Position numbers and translations under genes: made by a program
Assembly (NCBI RefSeq): GCF_029894165.1
Contig: NZ_JARXXU010000001.1
Span: forward strand, 1,116,001 to 1,180,000
Direction of reading: 5' to 3'
From: Aurantimicrobium minutum
Lineage (GTDB): Bacteria; Actinomycetota; Actinomycetes; Actinomycetales; Microbacteriaceae
DNA: 64,000 nt
Shown: positions 23,295 through 32,128 of the stretch, piece by piece
Position numbering within the stretch: position 1 is the stretch's first letter
Layout: the number at the start of each line of letters is the position of its first letter
Notes under the pieces: generated by a model
The model's input: only the letters and a program-made list of their open reading frames with translations
Databases searched by the model: none
What the model was told of the DNA's origin: nothing

Positions 23295-23375
23295 TGTCGG
23301 CCAAATCCTCACGGTTGGTGTGGTGTTACTAGCCTACGGCTAAGCTGGCTGACAGTACATCCGACTGGAGGAATA

Positions 23376-24083
23376 GTGACCGTTCGTACCGTTCTCATTA
23401 CTGGTGGAAACCGTGGCATAGGTTATGCACTGGCTGAAGAGTTCATCGCTCAAGGTCACCGGGTTGCCGTGACTGCTCGCTCTGGAGAAGGTCCTGCAGG
23501 TTGCCTTACCGTTCGTGCGGATGTCACCGATGGTGCATCACTTGACAAGGCTTATGCGGAGGTGGAGGCGTCACTTGGCCCCATTGAAGTTGTGGTTGCC
23601 AATGCGGGAATTACCAAAGACACCCTTGTCATGCGGATGTCGGATGAAGAGTTTGATTCTGTAGTTGACACTAACTTGGGTGGAACGTTTAAGGTTGTCA
23701 AACGTGCTGTCAAAGGAATGCTCAAGGCACGATTTGGTCGAATCATCCTCATTTCCTCAGTTGTGGGGCTGTATGGTTCTGCCGGACAGGTCAATTACTC
23801 AGCTTCTAAGAGCGCACTGGTTGGTATGGCGCGTTCGCTCACCCGCGAACTAGGTGCTCGTGGCATCACGGCGAATGTCGTCGCACCTGGCTTTATTGAA
23901 ACCGATATGACCGCAGCGCTCCCTGAAGATCAGCAGGAGCAATACCGCAAGAACATTCCAGCTGGTCGATTCGCACAGCCATCGGAAGTTGCCAAAGTGT
24001 GTGCATGGCTTGCTTCAGATGATGCTGGATACATTTCCGGAGCAGTTATCCCCGTTGATGGGGGATTGGGTATGGGACACTAA
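23376..24083 (+). CDS. fabG: 3-oxoacyl-[acyl-carrier-protein] reductase
   Basis: 235-residue short-chain dehydrogenase. NADP-binding is ITGGNRGIGYA, followed by NAGIT. The catalytic set is Ser in ILISSVVG, then YSASK (Tyr and Lys), and VAPGFIETDMTA. It reduces 3-ketoacyl-ACP in fatty acid synthesis. It starts at GTG 23376 with GGAGG 4 nt upstream. A standalone location, away from other fab genes, makes a related SDR role possible. It shares a 4-bp stop overlap with serB. Confidence 0.82.
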   Translation: MTVRTVLITGGNRGIGYALAEEFIAQGHRVAVTARSGEGPAGCLTVRADVTDGASLDKAYAEVEASLGPIEVVVANAGITKDTLVMRMSDEEFDSVVDTNLGGTFKVVKRAVKGMLKARFGRIILISSVVGLYGSAGQVNYSASKSALVGMARSLTRELGARGITANVVAPGFIETDMTAALPEDQQEQYRKNIPAGRFAQPSEVAKVCAWLASDDAGYISGAVIPVDGGLGMGH

Positions 24084-24748
24084 AGTCCAAACAGCGCCAA
24101 CGCTTTGCTCAAATCTCGTTCGTTGAGAGCAACGTCTGCGTGCTCCTGAACGATAGGTTTTGCGCAGAAGGCAATACCGAGACCAGCGACACTCATCATG
24201 GTGAGGTCATTTGCGCCGTCACCGATGGCAACGGTTTGAGCGAGGGGAGTATTGGTCTCTTGGGCCCACGCGGCCAGAGTATCTGCCTTGGTTTGTGCAT
24301 CAACAATGTCTCCGAGTACTTTTCCGGTCAATATTCCGTCGACAACTTCTAGTCGATTTGCTTTCCAAAAGTCCAGTCCCAAATTTTCGGCTAGTGGGTC
24401 CAGTAGCTCATGAAAACCGCCGCTGACTACACCCACGTGTCCACCGTGTGATTTAACGGATGTGATGAGTTCTTCTGCACCTCGCGTGACAGTAATCTGT
24501 CCTCTCACAGTGTCGAATACGCTTTCTGGGAGACCAGCAAGTGTGGCCACACGTTCCCGCAAGCTTTCGGCGAAATCCAGTTCGCCACGCATGGCCCGTT
24601 CTGTGACAGCGGTAACAAGTTCTAACGAACCTGCCTCTGCGGCAATAAGTTCGATGACTTCGTTCTCAATCAACGTGGAGTCAACATCAAGGACGACGAG
24701 GAAGCGCTGTGAATCCGTAGCGTGGATATCGTTACGGAACTCGGTCAT
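24080..24748 (-). CDS. serB: Phosphoserine phosphatase
   Basis: 222-residue HAD phosphatase. The nucleophile motif is VLDVDSTLI, motif II is VVSGGF and motif IV is [11 protein letters not shown]. It removes phosphate from phosphoserine in the last step of serine synthesis. There is no N-terminal ACT domain, so it is the short SerB form. The ATG overlaps the glgC stop (ATGA), coupling it to glycogen synthesis in one transcript. Confidence 0.92.
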   Translation of the reverse strand: MTEFRNDIHATDSQRFLVVLDVDSTLIENEVIELIAAEAGSLELVTAVTERAMRGELDFAESLRERVATLAGLPESVFDTVRGQITVTRGAEELITSVKSHGGHVGVVSGGFHELLDPLAENLGLDFWKANRLEVVDGILTGKVLGDIVDAQTKADTLAAWAQETNTPLAQTVAIGDGANDLTMMSVAGLGIAFCAKPIVQEHADVALNERDLSKALALFGL

Positions 24749-25983
24749 GGCGCTACTCGTACTCCCTTACCAACTACGGTAATTCCTGATTCAGTCACGG
24801 TAAATCCACGAGCCCGATCACGATCGTGATCAACTCCAATGTGTGCACCGTTTTCAACAAAAACTTCTTTGTCCAGAATAGCCCGGCGAATATCGACGTC
24901 GGCCCCGATCTGCACATGGTCGAAGACGATGGAATCAGAAATTGTGGAACCTGAATCAACCTTGCACCAAGGCCCTAAGACACTGCGTTCAATAGTTGCA
25001 CCGGAAAGCAGGGAACCCAACGACACAATCGAGTCCACGGTCGAACCCACACGTCCCTTGGCATCACGAACAAACTTTGCGGGAGGCGAATTCACCTGCA
25101 TGGAGTAGATCGGCCAGTCGGTGTTGTAGAGGTTAAACACGGGCAATGTGGATATGAGGTCCATGTGTGCATCAAAGAAACTGTCGATACTTCCCACATC
25201 GCGCCAATAGTATTTGTCTCGATCGGTTGAGCCTGGAACCTTATTGCGATTGAAATCGTAAACTCCAGCCTGACCTTTGGCAACGAAGTAGGGAATGATG
25301 TCGCCACCCATATCGTGACTAGAATCTGGCAATTCGCCATCTGATTCAACGGCTTCAATTAGTGCATCAGCATCGAAGACATAGTTACCCATAGAGACGA
25401 GGACTTCTTTAGGCGAATCGGGCAATCCGAGGGCGTCCTTCGGCTTCTCACGGAAACGACCTATGGAGGTGACATCACTCTGGTCCACTTCGATGACACC
25501 AAACTGATCTGCAAGTTTGATGGGCTGTCGAATAGCTGCAACAGTTACTTTTTTACCGGAGTCAATATGAGCCTGGACCATCTGATCAAAGTCCATCCGG
25601 TACACGTGATCAGCACCGACAACAACGACGATGTCCGGTTTTTCGTCACGGATAAGGTTCAAACTCTGCAGTATGGCGTCAGCGCTTCCCGAAAACCACC
25701 TTTTTCCCAGACGTTGTTGTGCGGGGACAGAAGCAACGTAAGCACCCAGTAAAGAGGACATGCGCCAAGTCTGTGAAACGTGGCGGTCGAGTGAATGTGA
25801 TTTGTACTGAGTCAGTACAACTATTTGTCGAAGCCCTGAGTTGATCAGGTTAGAAATTGCGAAGTCCACGAGTCGGTACTGGCCGCCAAAGGGCACAGCA
25901 GGTTTCGCGCGGTCTTCAGTCAGAGGCATGAGCCTTTTTCCTTCGCCGCCGGCAAGAACTATTCCGAAAACCTTCGTTGGCAT
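24745..25983 (-). CDS. glgC: Glucose-1-phosphate adenylyltransferase
   Basis: 412 residues. It makes ADP-glucose for glycogen. The N-terminal nucleotidyltransferase motif is [14 protein letters not shown], followed by AKPAVPFGG and [15 protein letters not shown]-terminal left-handed beta-helix regulatory domain follows. ATG 25983 has a TACTGT -10 six nt upstream. Divergent from glgA across ~97 bp, so the two glycogen genes share one control region. Confidence 0.95.
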   Translation of the reverse strand: MPTKVFGIVLAGGEGKRLMPLTEDRAKPAVPFGGQYRLVDFAISNLINSGLRQIVVLTQYKSHSLDRHVSQTWRMSSLLGAYVASVPAQQRLGKRWFSGSADAILQSLNLIRDEKPDIVVVVGADHVYRMDFDQMVQAHIDSGKKVTVAAIRQPIKLADQFGVIEVDQSDVTSIGRFREKPKDALGLPDSPKEVLVSMGNYVFDADALIEAVESDGELPDSSHDMGGDIIPYFVAKGQAGVYDFNRNKVPGSTDRDKYYWRDVGSIDSFFDAHMDLISTLPVFNLYNTDWPIYSMQVNSPPAKFVRDAKGRVGSTVDSIVSLGSLLSGATIERSVLGPWCKVDSGSTISDSIVFDHVQIGADVDIRRAILDKEVFVENGAHIGVDHDRDRARGFTVTESGITVVGKGVRVAP

Positions 25984-25989
25984 GTCTTC

Positions 25990-25995
25990 ACAGTA
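25990..25995 (-). promoter_or_regulatory. -10 element for glgC
   Basis: On the minus strand TACTGT, 6 nt (GAAGAC), then ATG 25983. The GAAG could instead act as a weak ribosome binding site. Confidence 0.4.
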
Positions 25996-26067
25996 AAGCA
26001 ACTATGTAACGGTTGTGAAACATCCAGTGAAAAGATTTCAAAAAGTCACTTTTTCTCTGTCCTGTTG

Positions 26068-26073
26068 TAGCGT
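26068..26073 (+). promoter_or_regulatory. -10 element for glgA
   Basis: TAGCGT followed by 7 nt and ATG 26081, with no ribosome binding site. Leaderless start predicted. Confidence 0.45.
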
Positions 26074-26080
26074 TCTTCAC

Positions 26081-27265
26081 ATGCGCGTTGATTTGCTTAC
26101 CAAGGAGTATCCACCTGAGATTTACGGAGGGGCAGGTGTTCACGTCGCCGAACTGGTGAAAGCACTTCGAAACTCCATTGACGTTCAAGTCCGGTGTTTT
26201 GGTGCACCTCGCGACGAATCGGGTGTTTACAACTACAGAGTTCCAGCCGAAATGTCATCGGCTAATGCTGCTCTACAAACCATCGGTGTAGATCTCCTCA
26301 TGGCAAATGACACTGCCGGGGCAGATCTGGTTCATTCACACACCTGGTATGCAAACGAAGCGGGACGCGTCTCACAGTTGCTCCACGGCATTCCCCACGT
26401 CATCACAGCCCACAGCCTCGAGCCCTTACGCCCCTGGAAGGCCGAACAGTTGGGTGGGGGCTACCGGGTCTCCAGTTGGATCGAAAAAGCAGCGTATGAA
26501 TCTGCTGATGCGGTCATCGCTGTGAGCGGTGGAATGCGAACAGATATTCTTCGCAGCTATCCCACCGTAGATCCAGCGAAAGTTCATGTTGTTCATAACG
26601 GTATAGATGTCACGGCCTGGGCGCCCACCAGTAATCCTGAACTCCTTCAACACTGGGGCATTGATCCAGCACGACGCTCGATCGTTTTCGTCGGCCGCAT
26701 TACTCGTCAGAAGGGCCTGCCGTATCTCTTGGAGGCGGCTCAGCAGCTCCCTGAGGATGTTCAATTGATTTTGTGTGCAGGTGCACCGGACACTCCTGAA
26801 ATACTCGCAGAGGTCACCACACGTGTTCAACAGCTTCAACAGAGCCGGGAGGGTGTGATTTGGATTTCTGATCATCTTCCTCGACACGAACTCGCCGCAA
26901 TTTTGAGTTCAGCAACATCCTTCGTCTGCCCTTCGATATATGAGCCCCTCGGCATCGTGAATTTAGAAGCTATGGCATGTGGAATCCCTGTTGTAGGTAC
27001 AGCGACAGGGGGCATACCCGAGGTGATAGATAACGGTGTGACCGGATGGCTCGTCCCCATCGAGCAAGTCCAAGATGGCACCGGTACACCGTTGAATCCA
27101 GAACTCTATGTGAATGACCTTGCACAAGCGATGATTTTTGCAGTGTCAGATCCACAACGTGCACAGCAGATGGGCGTCGCTGCGCGTGAACGTGCACGAC
27201 TTCATTTTGATTGGACGGCAATTGCTGACCAAACACGGGCCATATACGACCTCGTCTGTCGCTAA
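26081..27265 (+). CDS. glgA: Glycogen synthase, corynebacterial type (GT4)
   Basis: 394 residues. A GT4 retaining glycosyltransferase with the N-terminal glycogen synthase motif KEYPPEIYGGAGVHVAEL and the C-terminal donor site FVCPSIYEPLGIVNLEAMACG. It is expected to use ADP-glucose supplied by the divergent glgC. The corynebacterial/mycobacterial GlgA type can also serve maltose-1-phosphate synthesis. ATG 26081 is chosen by the leaderless promoter and the family's usual MRVDLLTKEYPP start. Confidence 0.92.
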   Translation: MRVDLLTKEYPPEIYGGAGVHVAELVKALRNSIDVQVRCFGAPRDESGVYNYRVPAEMSSANAALQTIGVDLLMANDTAGADLVHSHTWYANEAGRVSQLLHGIPHVITAHSLEPLRPWKAEQLGGGYRVSSWIEKAAYESADAVIAVSGGMRTDILRSYPTVDPAKVHVVHNGIDVTAWAPTSNPELLQHWGIDPARRSIVFVGRITRQKGLPYLLEAAQQLPEDVQLILCAGAPDTPEILAEVTTRVQQLQQSREGVIWISDHLPRHELAAILSSATSFVCPSIYEPLGIVNLEAMACGIPVVGTATGGIPEVIDNGVTGWLVPIEQVQDGTGTPLNPELYVNDLAQAMIFAVSDPQRAQQMGVAARERARLHFDWTAIADQTRAIYDLVCR

Positions 27266-27272
27266 CTCTCGT

Positions 27273-27278
27273 TAGCAT
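27273..27278 (+). promoter_or_regulatory. -10 element for the ABC ATPase gene
   Basis: TAGCAT, 6 nt, then ATG 27285. Identical in hexamer and spacing to the comEA element. Confidence 0.5.
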
Positions 27279-27284
27279 TGAGTC

Positions 27285-28070
27285 ATGGTTCAAGTTCTGT
27301 CTTTCAACAATGCTTCTCTCGAGCGCGAGGGCAACACTCTCGTTAACAACTTGAACTGGCTTGTAACCAGCGACCAGCGTTGGATTATTCTTGGTGCAAA
27401 TGGAGCAGGTAAAACCTCTGTTCTTGACCTCGCCGCAGCCTGGGACGTGCCAACTTCTGGACACGTCACAGTATTGGATGAAGATCTCACATCTGCTGAT
27501 CCTGAATGGCTTCGCCCACGTGTCGGTTTTGCATCCTCGAGCATGTCCAAGCGCATCCCTGCAACAGAAACTGTCGAAGATGCCGTCGTGACCGCAGCTT
27601 ATGCTGCTGCAGAACGTCGCGGTGAAGAATATGACGAGCTAGACCTGCGCCGCGCCCGCCGCGTTCTTAACGAATGGCGATTAGGAGATTTGGCCAACAG
27701 GACAGTGCTTTCACTCTCAGAAGGAGAAGCAAAACGTTTACAGATTGCTCGTTCCATCATGACGGACCCTGAGCTTCTGCTTCTCGATGAGCCCACAGCG
27801 GCCTTGGATCTTGGTTCACGCGAAGAGATTTTACAGATGCTTGGTTTCTTTGCTGGTAATCCTTCAGCACCGGCCATCGTCATGGTGACGCACCATGTGG
27901 AAGAGATTCCTTTGGGGTTCACTCACGTTCTTCTCATGAAAAATGGGTCAGCTGCCTACGCGGGACCGCTTGCCACTACTTTGACGAGCGAGAACCTCAG
28001 TGATGTTTTCGGAGTGAAAGTGACCGTGTTCAACAATGCTGGTCGTTATTCTGCACAAGCAACGCTCTAA
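27285..28070 (+). CDS. ABC transporter ATP-binding protein, no linked permease
   Basis: 261 residues. Walker A is LGANGAGKTS, the signature is LSLSEGEAKRLQIAR (SEGE in place of the common SGGQ), Walker B is LLLLDEPTAALD and the H-loop is VTHHVEEIP. It resembles stand-alone ATPases of the YlmA/ModF kind. No permease or binding protein lies beside it, so its transport partner, if any, is elsewhere. Its own -10 lies 6 nt before the ATG. Confidence 0.85.
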   Translation: MVQVLSFNNASLEREGNTLVNNLNWLVTSDQRWIILGANGAGKTSVLDLAAAWDVPTSGHVTVLDEDLTSADPEWLRPRVGFASSSMSKRIPATETVEDAVVTAAYAAAERRGEEYDELDLRRARRVLNEWRLGDLANRTVLSLSEGEAKRLQIARSIMTDPELLLLDEPTAALDLGSREEILQMLGFFAGNPSAPAIVMVTHHVEEIPLGFTHVLLMKNGSAAYAGPLATTLTSENLSDVFGVKVTVFNNAGRYSAQATL

Positions 28071-28080
28071 GTTTCTGATA

Positions 28081-28143
28081 ACATGGTGAGTCGGCCTCGT
28101 TCGATTCACGAACGGCTGAAAGTTTTTGTTCTTCACACCATGT
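28081..28143 (+). repeat. Nested inverted repeats upstream of rpmE2
   Basis: Inner repeat CGTTCG-ATTCA-CGAACG (28098-28114). Outer arms ACATGGTG (28081-28088) and CACCATGT (28136-28143). A T-run lies at 28123-28127. It could be a weak terminator for the ABC gene or a structured leader of rpmE2. The sequence does not decide. Confidence 0.4.
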
Positions 28144-28175
28144 GCTGAACAGTCTCCCTATTGAAGGAAATTTCC

Positions 28176-28427
28176 ATGAAGTCTGACATTCACCCCGAAT
28201 ACGCACCCGTCGTTTTCCACGACCTTGCTTCGGGCGAGTCGTTCCTTACCCGTTCCACCGTGACCAGCTCGAAGACGGTGACCTGGACTGATGGCAACGA
28301 GTACCCCGTTATTGACGTGGAAATCTCAAACGCTTCTCACCCCTTCTACACCGGAAAGCAGCGCATCATGGACTCTGCCGGTCGTGTGGAGAAGTTCAAC
28401 AAGCGTTTCGCTGGGTTCGGTCAGTAG
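28176..28427 (+). CDS. rpmE2: 50S ribosomal protein L31 type B
   Basis: 83 residues starting [20 protein letters not shown]. No cysteine at all, so this is the zinc-free type B L31. In many actinobacteria this paralogue is induced by zinc limitation through Zur, but no convincing Zur box was found here. ATG 28176 follows GAAGGAAA, which rules out the ATG at 28161. A strong hairpin ends the gene. Confidence 0.95.
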   Translation: MKSDIHPEYAPVVFHDLASGESFLTRSTVTSSKTVTWTDGNEYPVIDVEISNASHPFYTGKQRIMDSAGRVEKFNKRFAGFGQ

Positions 28428-28444
28428 GCTCGCACACCAGTATC

Positions 28445-28475
28445 AAGAAAGCCCGGTCATTGACCGGGCTTTCTT
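28445..28475. terminator. Bidirectional terminator between rpmE2 and the exonuclease gene
   Basis: AAGAAAGCCCGGTCA (28445-28459) and TGACCGGGCTTTCTT (28461-28475) are perfect complements. T-rich arms give U-tracts on both strands for the convergent genes. Confidence 0.9.
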
Positions 28476-28485
28476 CTGTTAAGTC

Positions 28486-29187
28486 TTAGCGAACTGGCCA
28501 GAGACCGTCGCCCGGATAGACCGGCAAATTTTGGCTTCTGCGCCAGTTTGCGTAGCTTTCTGCTTGCTCCTGCGCCCAAACAACTTGAAGGTCGTGCAGC
28601 TCAGTGGCCGGATATGCAAGATCAGCCGCATATTTCTTACCAATTGCCTGTGCGACACGACCAGCAGCGATGGCATCGGCAGAAGCATCATGTGCATCAA
28701 TGAGCTCAACTCCATAGTGGGCAGAGGCAGCTTCTAGAGTTCGTTTTCCCTTGCGATATTTGTCAACTTGCTTATCAATAATGAGCGGGTCAATAATCGG
28801 GCGGGGGAGTTCGAGAGGGTCGAAACCGTATCGTTTTGCTTCGCGGTCCAAAATGGTGAAGTCGTAAGCAGCGTTGTAAGCGACAACACCAATACCGGCA
28901 TTCAAGAAGGCTTGGATCTTCGTTAATATTTCAAAGACAGAATCAGCTGCGGGGGCGCCCTCAGCACGCATTCGTTCCGTCGTAATCCCGTGCACCGCAG
29001 TAGCTTGTTCCGGGATATCGATTCCGCAGTTTATGAGCCAATCTGTGCGGTCTTCAACTTCGCCATAGGGGTTGAGGACACTCACATGCGCTGACACAAT
29101 TCTGGTGGTATCAGGTTGGATACCGGTCGTTTCTGTGTCGAAAACGGCTAAAACATTGGCCCATTCGGGCAATCCTGTGTTACTCAC
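28486..29187 (-). CDS. DnaQ-like (DEDDh) 3'-5' exonuclease
   Basis: 233 residues. ExoI is VFDTETTGI, ExoII is VAYNAAYDFTIL and ExoIII is HDASADAIAA, giving the DEDDh catalytic set. It is a proofreading-type or RNase T-like exonuclease. It lacks polymerase or helicase fusion, so whether it works with DnaE cannot be told. GTG 29187 has a TAGAGT -10 six nt upstream. Confidence 0.88.
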   Translation of the reverse strand: MSNTGLPEWANVLAVFDTETTGIQPDTTRIVSAHVSVLNPYGEVEDRTDWLINCGIDIPEQATAVHGITTERMRAEGAPAADSVFEILTKIQAFLNAGIGVVAYNAAYDFTILDREAKRYGFDPLELPRPIIDPLIIDKQVDKYRKGKRTLEAASAHYGVELIDAHDASADAIAAGRVAQAIGKKYAADLAYPATELHDLQVVWAQEQAESYANWRRSQNLPVYPGDGLWPVR

Positions 29188-29193
29188 CAGTTC

Positions 29194-29199
29194 ACTCTA
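29194..29199 (-). promoter_or_regulatory. -10 element for the DnaQ-like gene
   Basis: On the minus strand TAGAGT, 6 nt (GAACTG), then GTG 29187. Leaderless start predicted. Confidence 0.45.
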
Positions 29200-29241
29200 G
29201 GCTCTCCCACCGACATGAAGGTTGAAATAGCACGGTGCGCC

Positions 29242-29247
29242 TACACT
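29242..29247 (+). promoter_or_regulatory. -10 element for the alpha/beta hydrolase gene
   Basis: TACACT, 7 nt, then ATG 29255. The TGAGG within the spacer is too close to the ATG to be a normal ribosome binding site. Confidence 0.4.
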
Positions 29248-29254
29248 TGAGGCA

Positions 29255-30154
29255 ATGCCTGCTGTATCTCCCTTTGCTGCCACACTCGCTTCTATTCCCA
29301 CCGCCGAAGCGTCCGTTGTGGTGAACGGCATCACAACCCAGTACTGGGAATATGGTCCAGCTACAGCACCTCTCCAGCTGGTGATGATTCATGGATTTCG
29401 AGGAGATCATCACGGTTTAGAGCCGATCGTTGCGGAGCTGGGGCCAGAAGTTCACGTGATCATTCCTGATCTGCCAGGTTTTGGTTCCTCGCAAGCACTC
29501 CCTTCGCCTGCGGATATCAACGCATATGCAGCGTGGCTGACCGGATTTCTTTCGGTAGTTCCCGGGGGAGAGCAAGCTGTTGTCCTTGGCCATTCTTTTG
29601 GTTCGATTGTGGTTGGCGCAGCGGCAGCCTCAGACTTAGTCAATCAACGCATCATTTTGATTAATCCCATCGCAGCTAATGCACTCACAGGTCCTCGTGG
29701 TGTGATGACTCGCTTAGCCGTCCTGTATTACAAAATCGCTGCAGCCCTTCCTGAAAAAGCAGGATTTTCTTTACTGAAAAACAGACACATTGTGCGCATT
29801 ATGAGTAACACTATGGCTAAAACTCATGATCCCAACCTGCGCGAATGGATTCATGAACAGCACGATGCGTATTTCAGTGTTTTCGAATCCCGGGACTCCG
29901 TATTGGAAGCCTTCGAAACATCCGTCTCAAACGACGTCAGCCAATTTGCTCGCCGAATTCATCAGGATGTGTTGATGCTTGTGGCAGATCGTGACGATAT
30001 CACTGCACTCCCTGAACAATATGAGCTTGCTGCTCGTATCCCTGGAGCCAGAATGGAAGTAGTCGCCGGTGTGGGCCACCTCGTTCACTACGAAGCCCCG
30101 GACTTTGCTGCGAAGCACATCCGAGAATTCTTGGGCATAGGTCGATCTTCATGA
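29255..30154 (+). CDS. Alpha/beta hydrolase
   Basis: 299 residues. The oxyanion region is MIHGFRGDHHGL, the nucleophile elbow is LGHSFGS, and a late His (GVGHLVHYEAP) completes the triad, with DRDD as the probable acid. Substrate unknown. The stop overlaps the glycosyltransferase ATG (ATGA), so the two are coupled, which suggests a role in lipid or glycan metabolism but does not prove it. Confidence 0.82.
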   Translation: MPAVSPFAATLASIPTAEASVVVNGITTQYWEYGPATAPLQLVMIHGFRGDHHGLEPIVAELGPEVHVIIPDLPGFGSSQALPSPADINAYAAWLTGFLSVVPGGEQAVVLGHSFGSIVVGAAAASDLVNQRIILINPIAANALTGPRGVMTRLAVLYYKIAAALPEKAGFSLLKNRHIVRIMSNTMAKTHDPNLREWIHEQHDAYFSVFESRDSVLEAFETSVSNDVSQFARRIHQDVLMLVADRDDITALPEQYELAARIPGARMEVVAGVGHLVHYEAPDFAAKHIREFLGIGRSS

Positions 30155-31236
30155 AGATTTTTTTCGACTGCAGATACGTCCGCACGGATCACCATGACGG
30201 TATTTCTCGTTTCAGTGCTCGTTTGGTGGAGGAGTTAGCTCCCCTTGCTCAGCAGGACGGCCACTCTTTAACCATGCTCATTAGTGATGAGCGTCAACTC
30301 TCACTTCTTCCACCCCTGGCCTGGGAAAAAGTATCTGGACCTACGAGTGGCCGTGAACCCTTCGTGGCTCGTCAGATCAACACCTTTTCGCCAGATATTG
30401 TTTTCAGCCCTATGCAGACCATCGGTGCTCGCGGAAAAAAGTATCCCCTCGTTCTCACCGTTCACGACCTCATCTATTACGCTCATCCCACACCACCTCG
30501 CCAGTTCAATTGGGCTGTTCGTGCGTTATGGCGGTTGTATCACACGGCATGGTGGCCACAAAGAATGCTTTTAGGACGCAGCAATGCCGTCGTAGCTGTC
30601 TCTGAGACAACAAAAAAGCTCATCGCTCAACACAAGCTGACGACAAAACCTGTGTATGTGGTTCCTAACGCTGCAGATTCTGCAGATTCCAATCACTCCA
30701 CAGCCTCTGCTTCACACCGCGACAAATCCATCATCTACATGGGGTCTTTCATGCCCTACAAGAATGTGGAAACACTTGTTCGCGCCGTGGCGCTTTTGCC
30801 TGAATTCACCCTGCACCTCCTCAGTCGCATTTCTGACACAGACCAACGTCGCCTGAGCGCACTCGCGCCCTCAGCGCAGATTAACTTCCACAACGGCATC
30901 AGTGATGAAGAGTACTTTGAACTCCTCGGCCAGGCCACAGCACTTGTGACAGCTTCACGGGATGAAGGTTTCGGTATCCCGCTCGTGGAGGCAATGAGTG
31001 TGGGAACCCCTATTGTTGTCTCAGATATCGCAATATTTCATGAGATTGGTTCAACCGCAGCGTTATATGCGCCCTCGGATTCACCGGAAGAATTCGCCGA
31101 GCATATTCGCGCTCTCACGGATCCACAGTTGTGGCGCGAACGTTCTCAAGCCTGTCTTCGCCAGTCAGCACAGTTCAGCTGGAAAAACTCTGCGCAGAAA
31201 CTACTCGATGTCCTCGTAGAGGTTGCTCGCGCCTAG
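30151..31236 (+). CDS. Glycosyltransferase family 4
   Basis: 361 residues. A GT-B fold enzyme with FFDCRYVRTDHHDGISRF at the start and the donor-site ASRDEGFGIPLVEAMSVGTP motif. It probably transfers a hexose to a cell-surface glycan or lipid. Acceptor and donor are not evident. The 3' end overlaps the convergent sirtuin gene by 36 bp. Confidence 0.82.
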   Translation: MKIFFDCRYVRTDHHDGISRFSARLVEELAPLAQQDGHSLTMLISDERQLSLLPPLAWEKVSGPTSGREPFVARQINTFSPDIVFSPMQTIGARGKKYPLVLTVHDLIYYAHPTPPRQFNWAVRALWRLYHTAWWPQRMLLGRSNAVVAVSETTKKLIAQHKLTTKPVYVVPNAADSADSNHSTASASHRDKSIIYMGSFMPYKNVETLVRAVALLPEFTLHLLSRISDTDQRRLSALAPSAQINFHNGISDEEYFELLGQATALVTASRDEGFGIPLVEAMSVGTPIVVSDIAIFHEIGSTAALYAPSDSPEEFAEHIRALTDPQLWRERSQACLRQSAQFSWKNSAQKLLDVLVEVARA

Positions 31237-32067
31237 TTTCGTTGCGAGCTCGCTCAGCACATCACTCGTGCCGTTTTCAATCTTGATAGTGGCTTTCTTG
31301 TCGCCTTTCGTTTCACCACGGTTCACGATGATGACGGGCATACGTTTGCGACGCGCCTGCTCCAATAGACGTAGTCCTGAGTTGACGGCGAGCGACGAGC
31401 CGGCAATGAGAAGAACATCAGCTCTTTTCACCAAGCTTGCTGCGGCGCCGAATATTTTCAGTGGGACGAACTCCCCAAAAAATACAACATCAGGTTTGAG
31501 AATTCCACTACACACCGTGCACTGGGGAATCACAACGTTGTCAAAATCTGTGACGTTCACGTCCCCATCCGGTGCCAACACAATGTTTCGCAGTTCGTCT
31601 AGCCAAGGATTGAGTGAACTCAGTGTTGTTTCGATGCCGGAGCGGTCGAATTGTTGACCACAATCCAGGCAAATGACGCGATCTAGACTGCCATGAAGAT
31701 CAACAACGTGTGCGCTTCCAGCGCGGCGGTGAAGACCATCTACGTTTTGGCTGATGACTCCTTCAATAATGCCGGCTTGTTCCATAGCGGCCAATGCAAG
31801 GTGACCCTGGTTGGGCTCTGCCTCAGAGAAGTGCTTCCACCCCACGTGTGCACCAGCCCAGTAGCGCTGACGTGAACGGGGCGAGCTGAGGAAGTCCGAG
31901 ATATTCATTGGAGTGCGTTTGGACGCACCTTTACCTCGATAGTCTGGGATTCCTGAGTCAGTAGAGACACCCGCACCCGTCAAAACCGCCACTCTTCGGC
32001 CAGCAATGAGCTCAACGAGAGAGTCAATACCCTCAACATGAGTACCCTGGGTCAAAATTGCGGCCAT
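31201..32067 (-). CDS. Sir2-family NAD-dependent protein deacylase
   Basis: 288 residues. NAD site LTGAGVSTDSGIPDYRG, catalytic region SQNVDGLHRRAG with the base His in DLHGS, and a zinc ribbon of CLDCG and CTVCSG. It removes acyl groups from lysines using NAD. ATG 32067 is preferred because a TAGGCT -10 precedes it by 7 nt, and the longer frame to 32097 would include the promoter. Confidence 0.9.
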   Translation of the reverse strand: MAAILTQGTHVEGIDSLVELIAGRRVAVLTGAGVSTDSGIPDYRGKGASKRTPMNISDFLSSPRSRQRYWAGAHVGWKHFSEAEPNQGHLALAAMEQAGIIEGVISQNVDGLHRRAGSAHVVDLHGSLDRVICLDCGQQFDRSGIETTLSSLNPWLDELRNIVLAPDGDVNVTDFDNVVIPQCTVCSGILKPDVVFFGEFVPLKIFGAAASLVKRADVLLIAGSSLAVNSGLRLLEQARRKRMPVIIVNRGETKGDKKATIKIENGTSDVLSELATKLGASNLYEDIE

Positions 32068-32074
32068 GGCCGCA

Positions 32075-32080
32075 AGCCTA
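32075..32080 (-). promoter_or_regulatory. -10 element for the sirtuin gene
   Basis: On the minus strand TAGGCT, 7 nt (TGCGGCC), then ATG 32067. Confidence 0.45.
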
Positions 32081-32116
32081 AGACACCCGCGTTTCATTCA
32101 TGTTTCGTCTTACTGG

Positions 32117-32122
32117 CAGACT
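32117..32122 (+). promoter_or_regulatory. -10 element for the SpoU methyltransferase gene
   Basis: CAGACT, 6 nt (GAACGC), then ATG 32129. One mismatch from TANNNT. Confidence 0.35.
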
Positions 32123-32128
32123 GAACGC

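Noticed and set aside
23376-24083. fabG as part of a mycolate-type FAS-II locus
   Set aside because: No inhA, acpP or other fatty acid gene is adjacent, so only the reductase call is supported.
28070-28175. Zur box upstream of rpmE2
   Set aside because: TGATAACATGGTGA has only partial symmetry and does not match the actinobacterial Zur consensus well enough.
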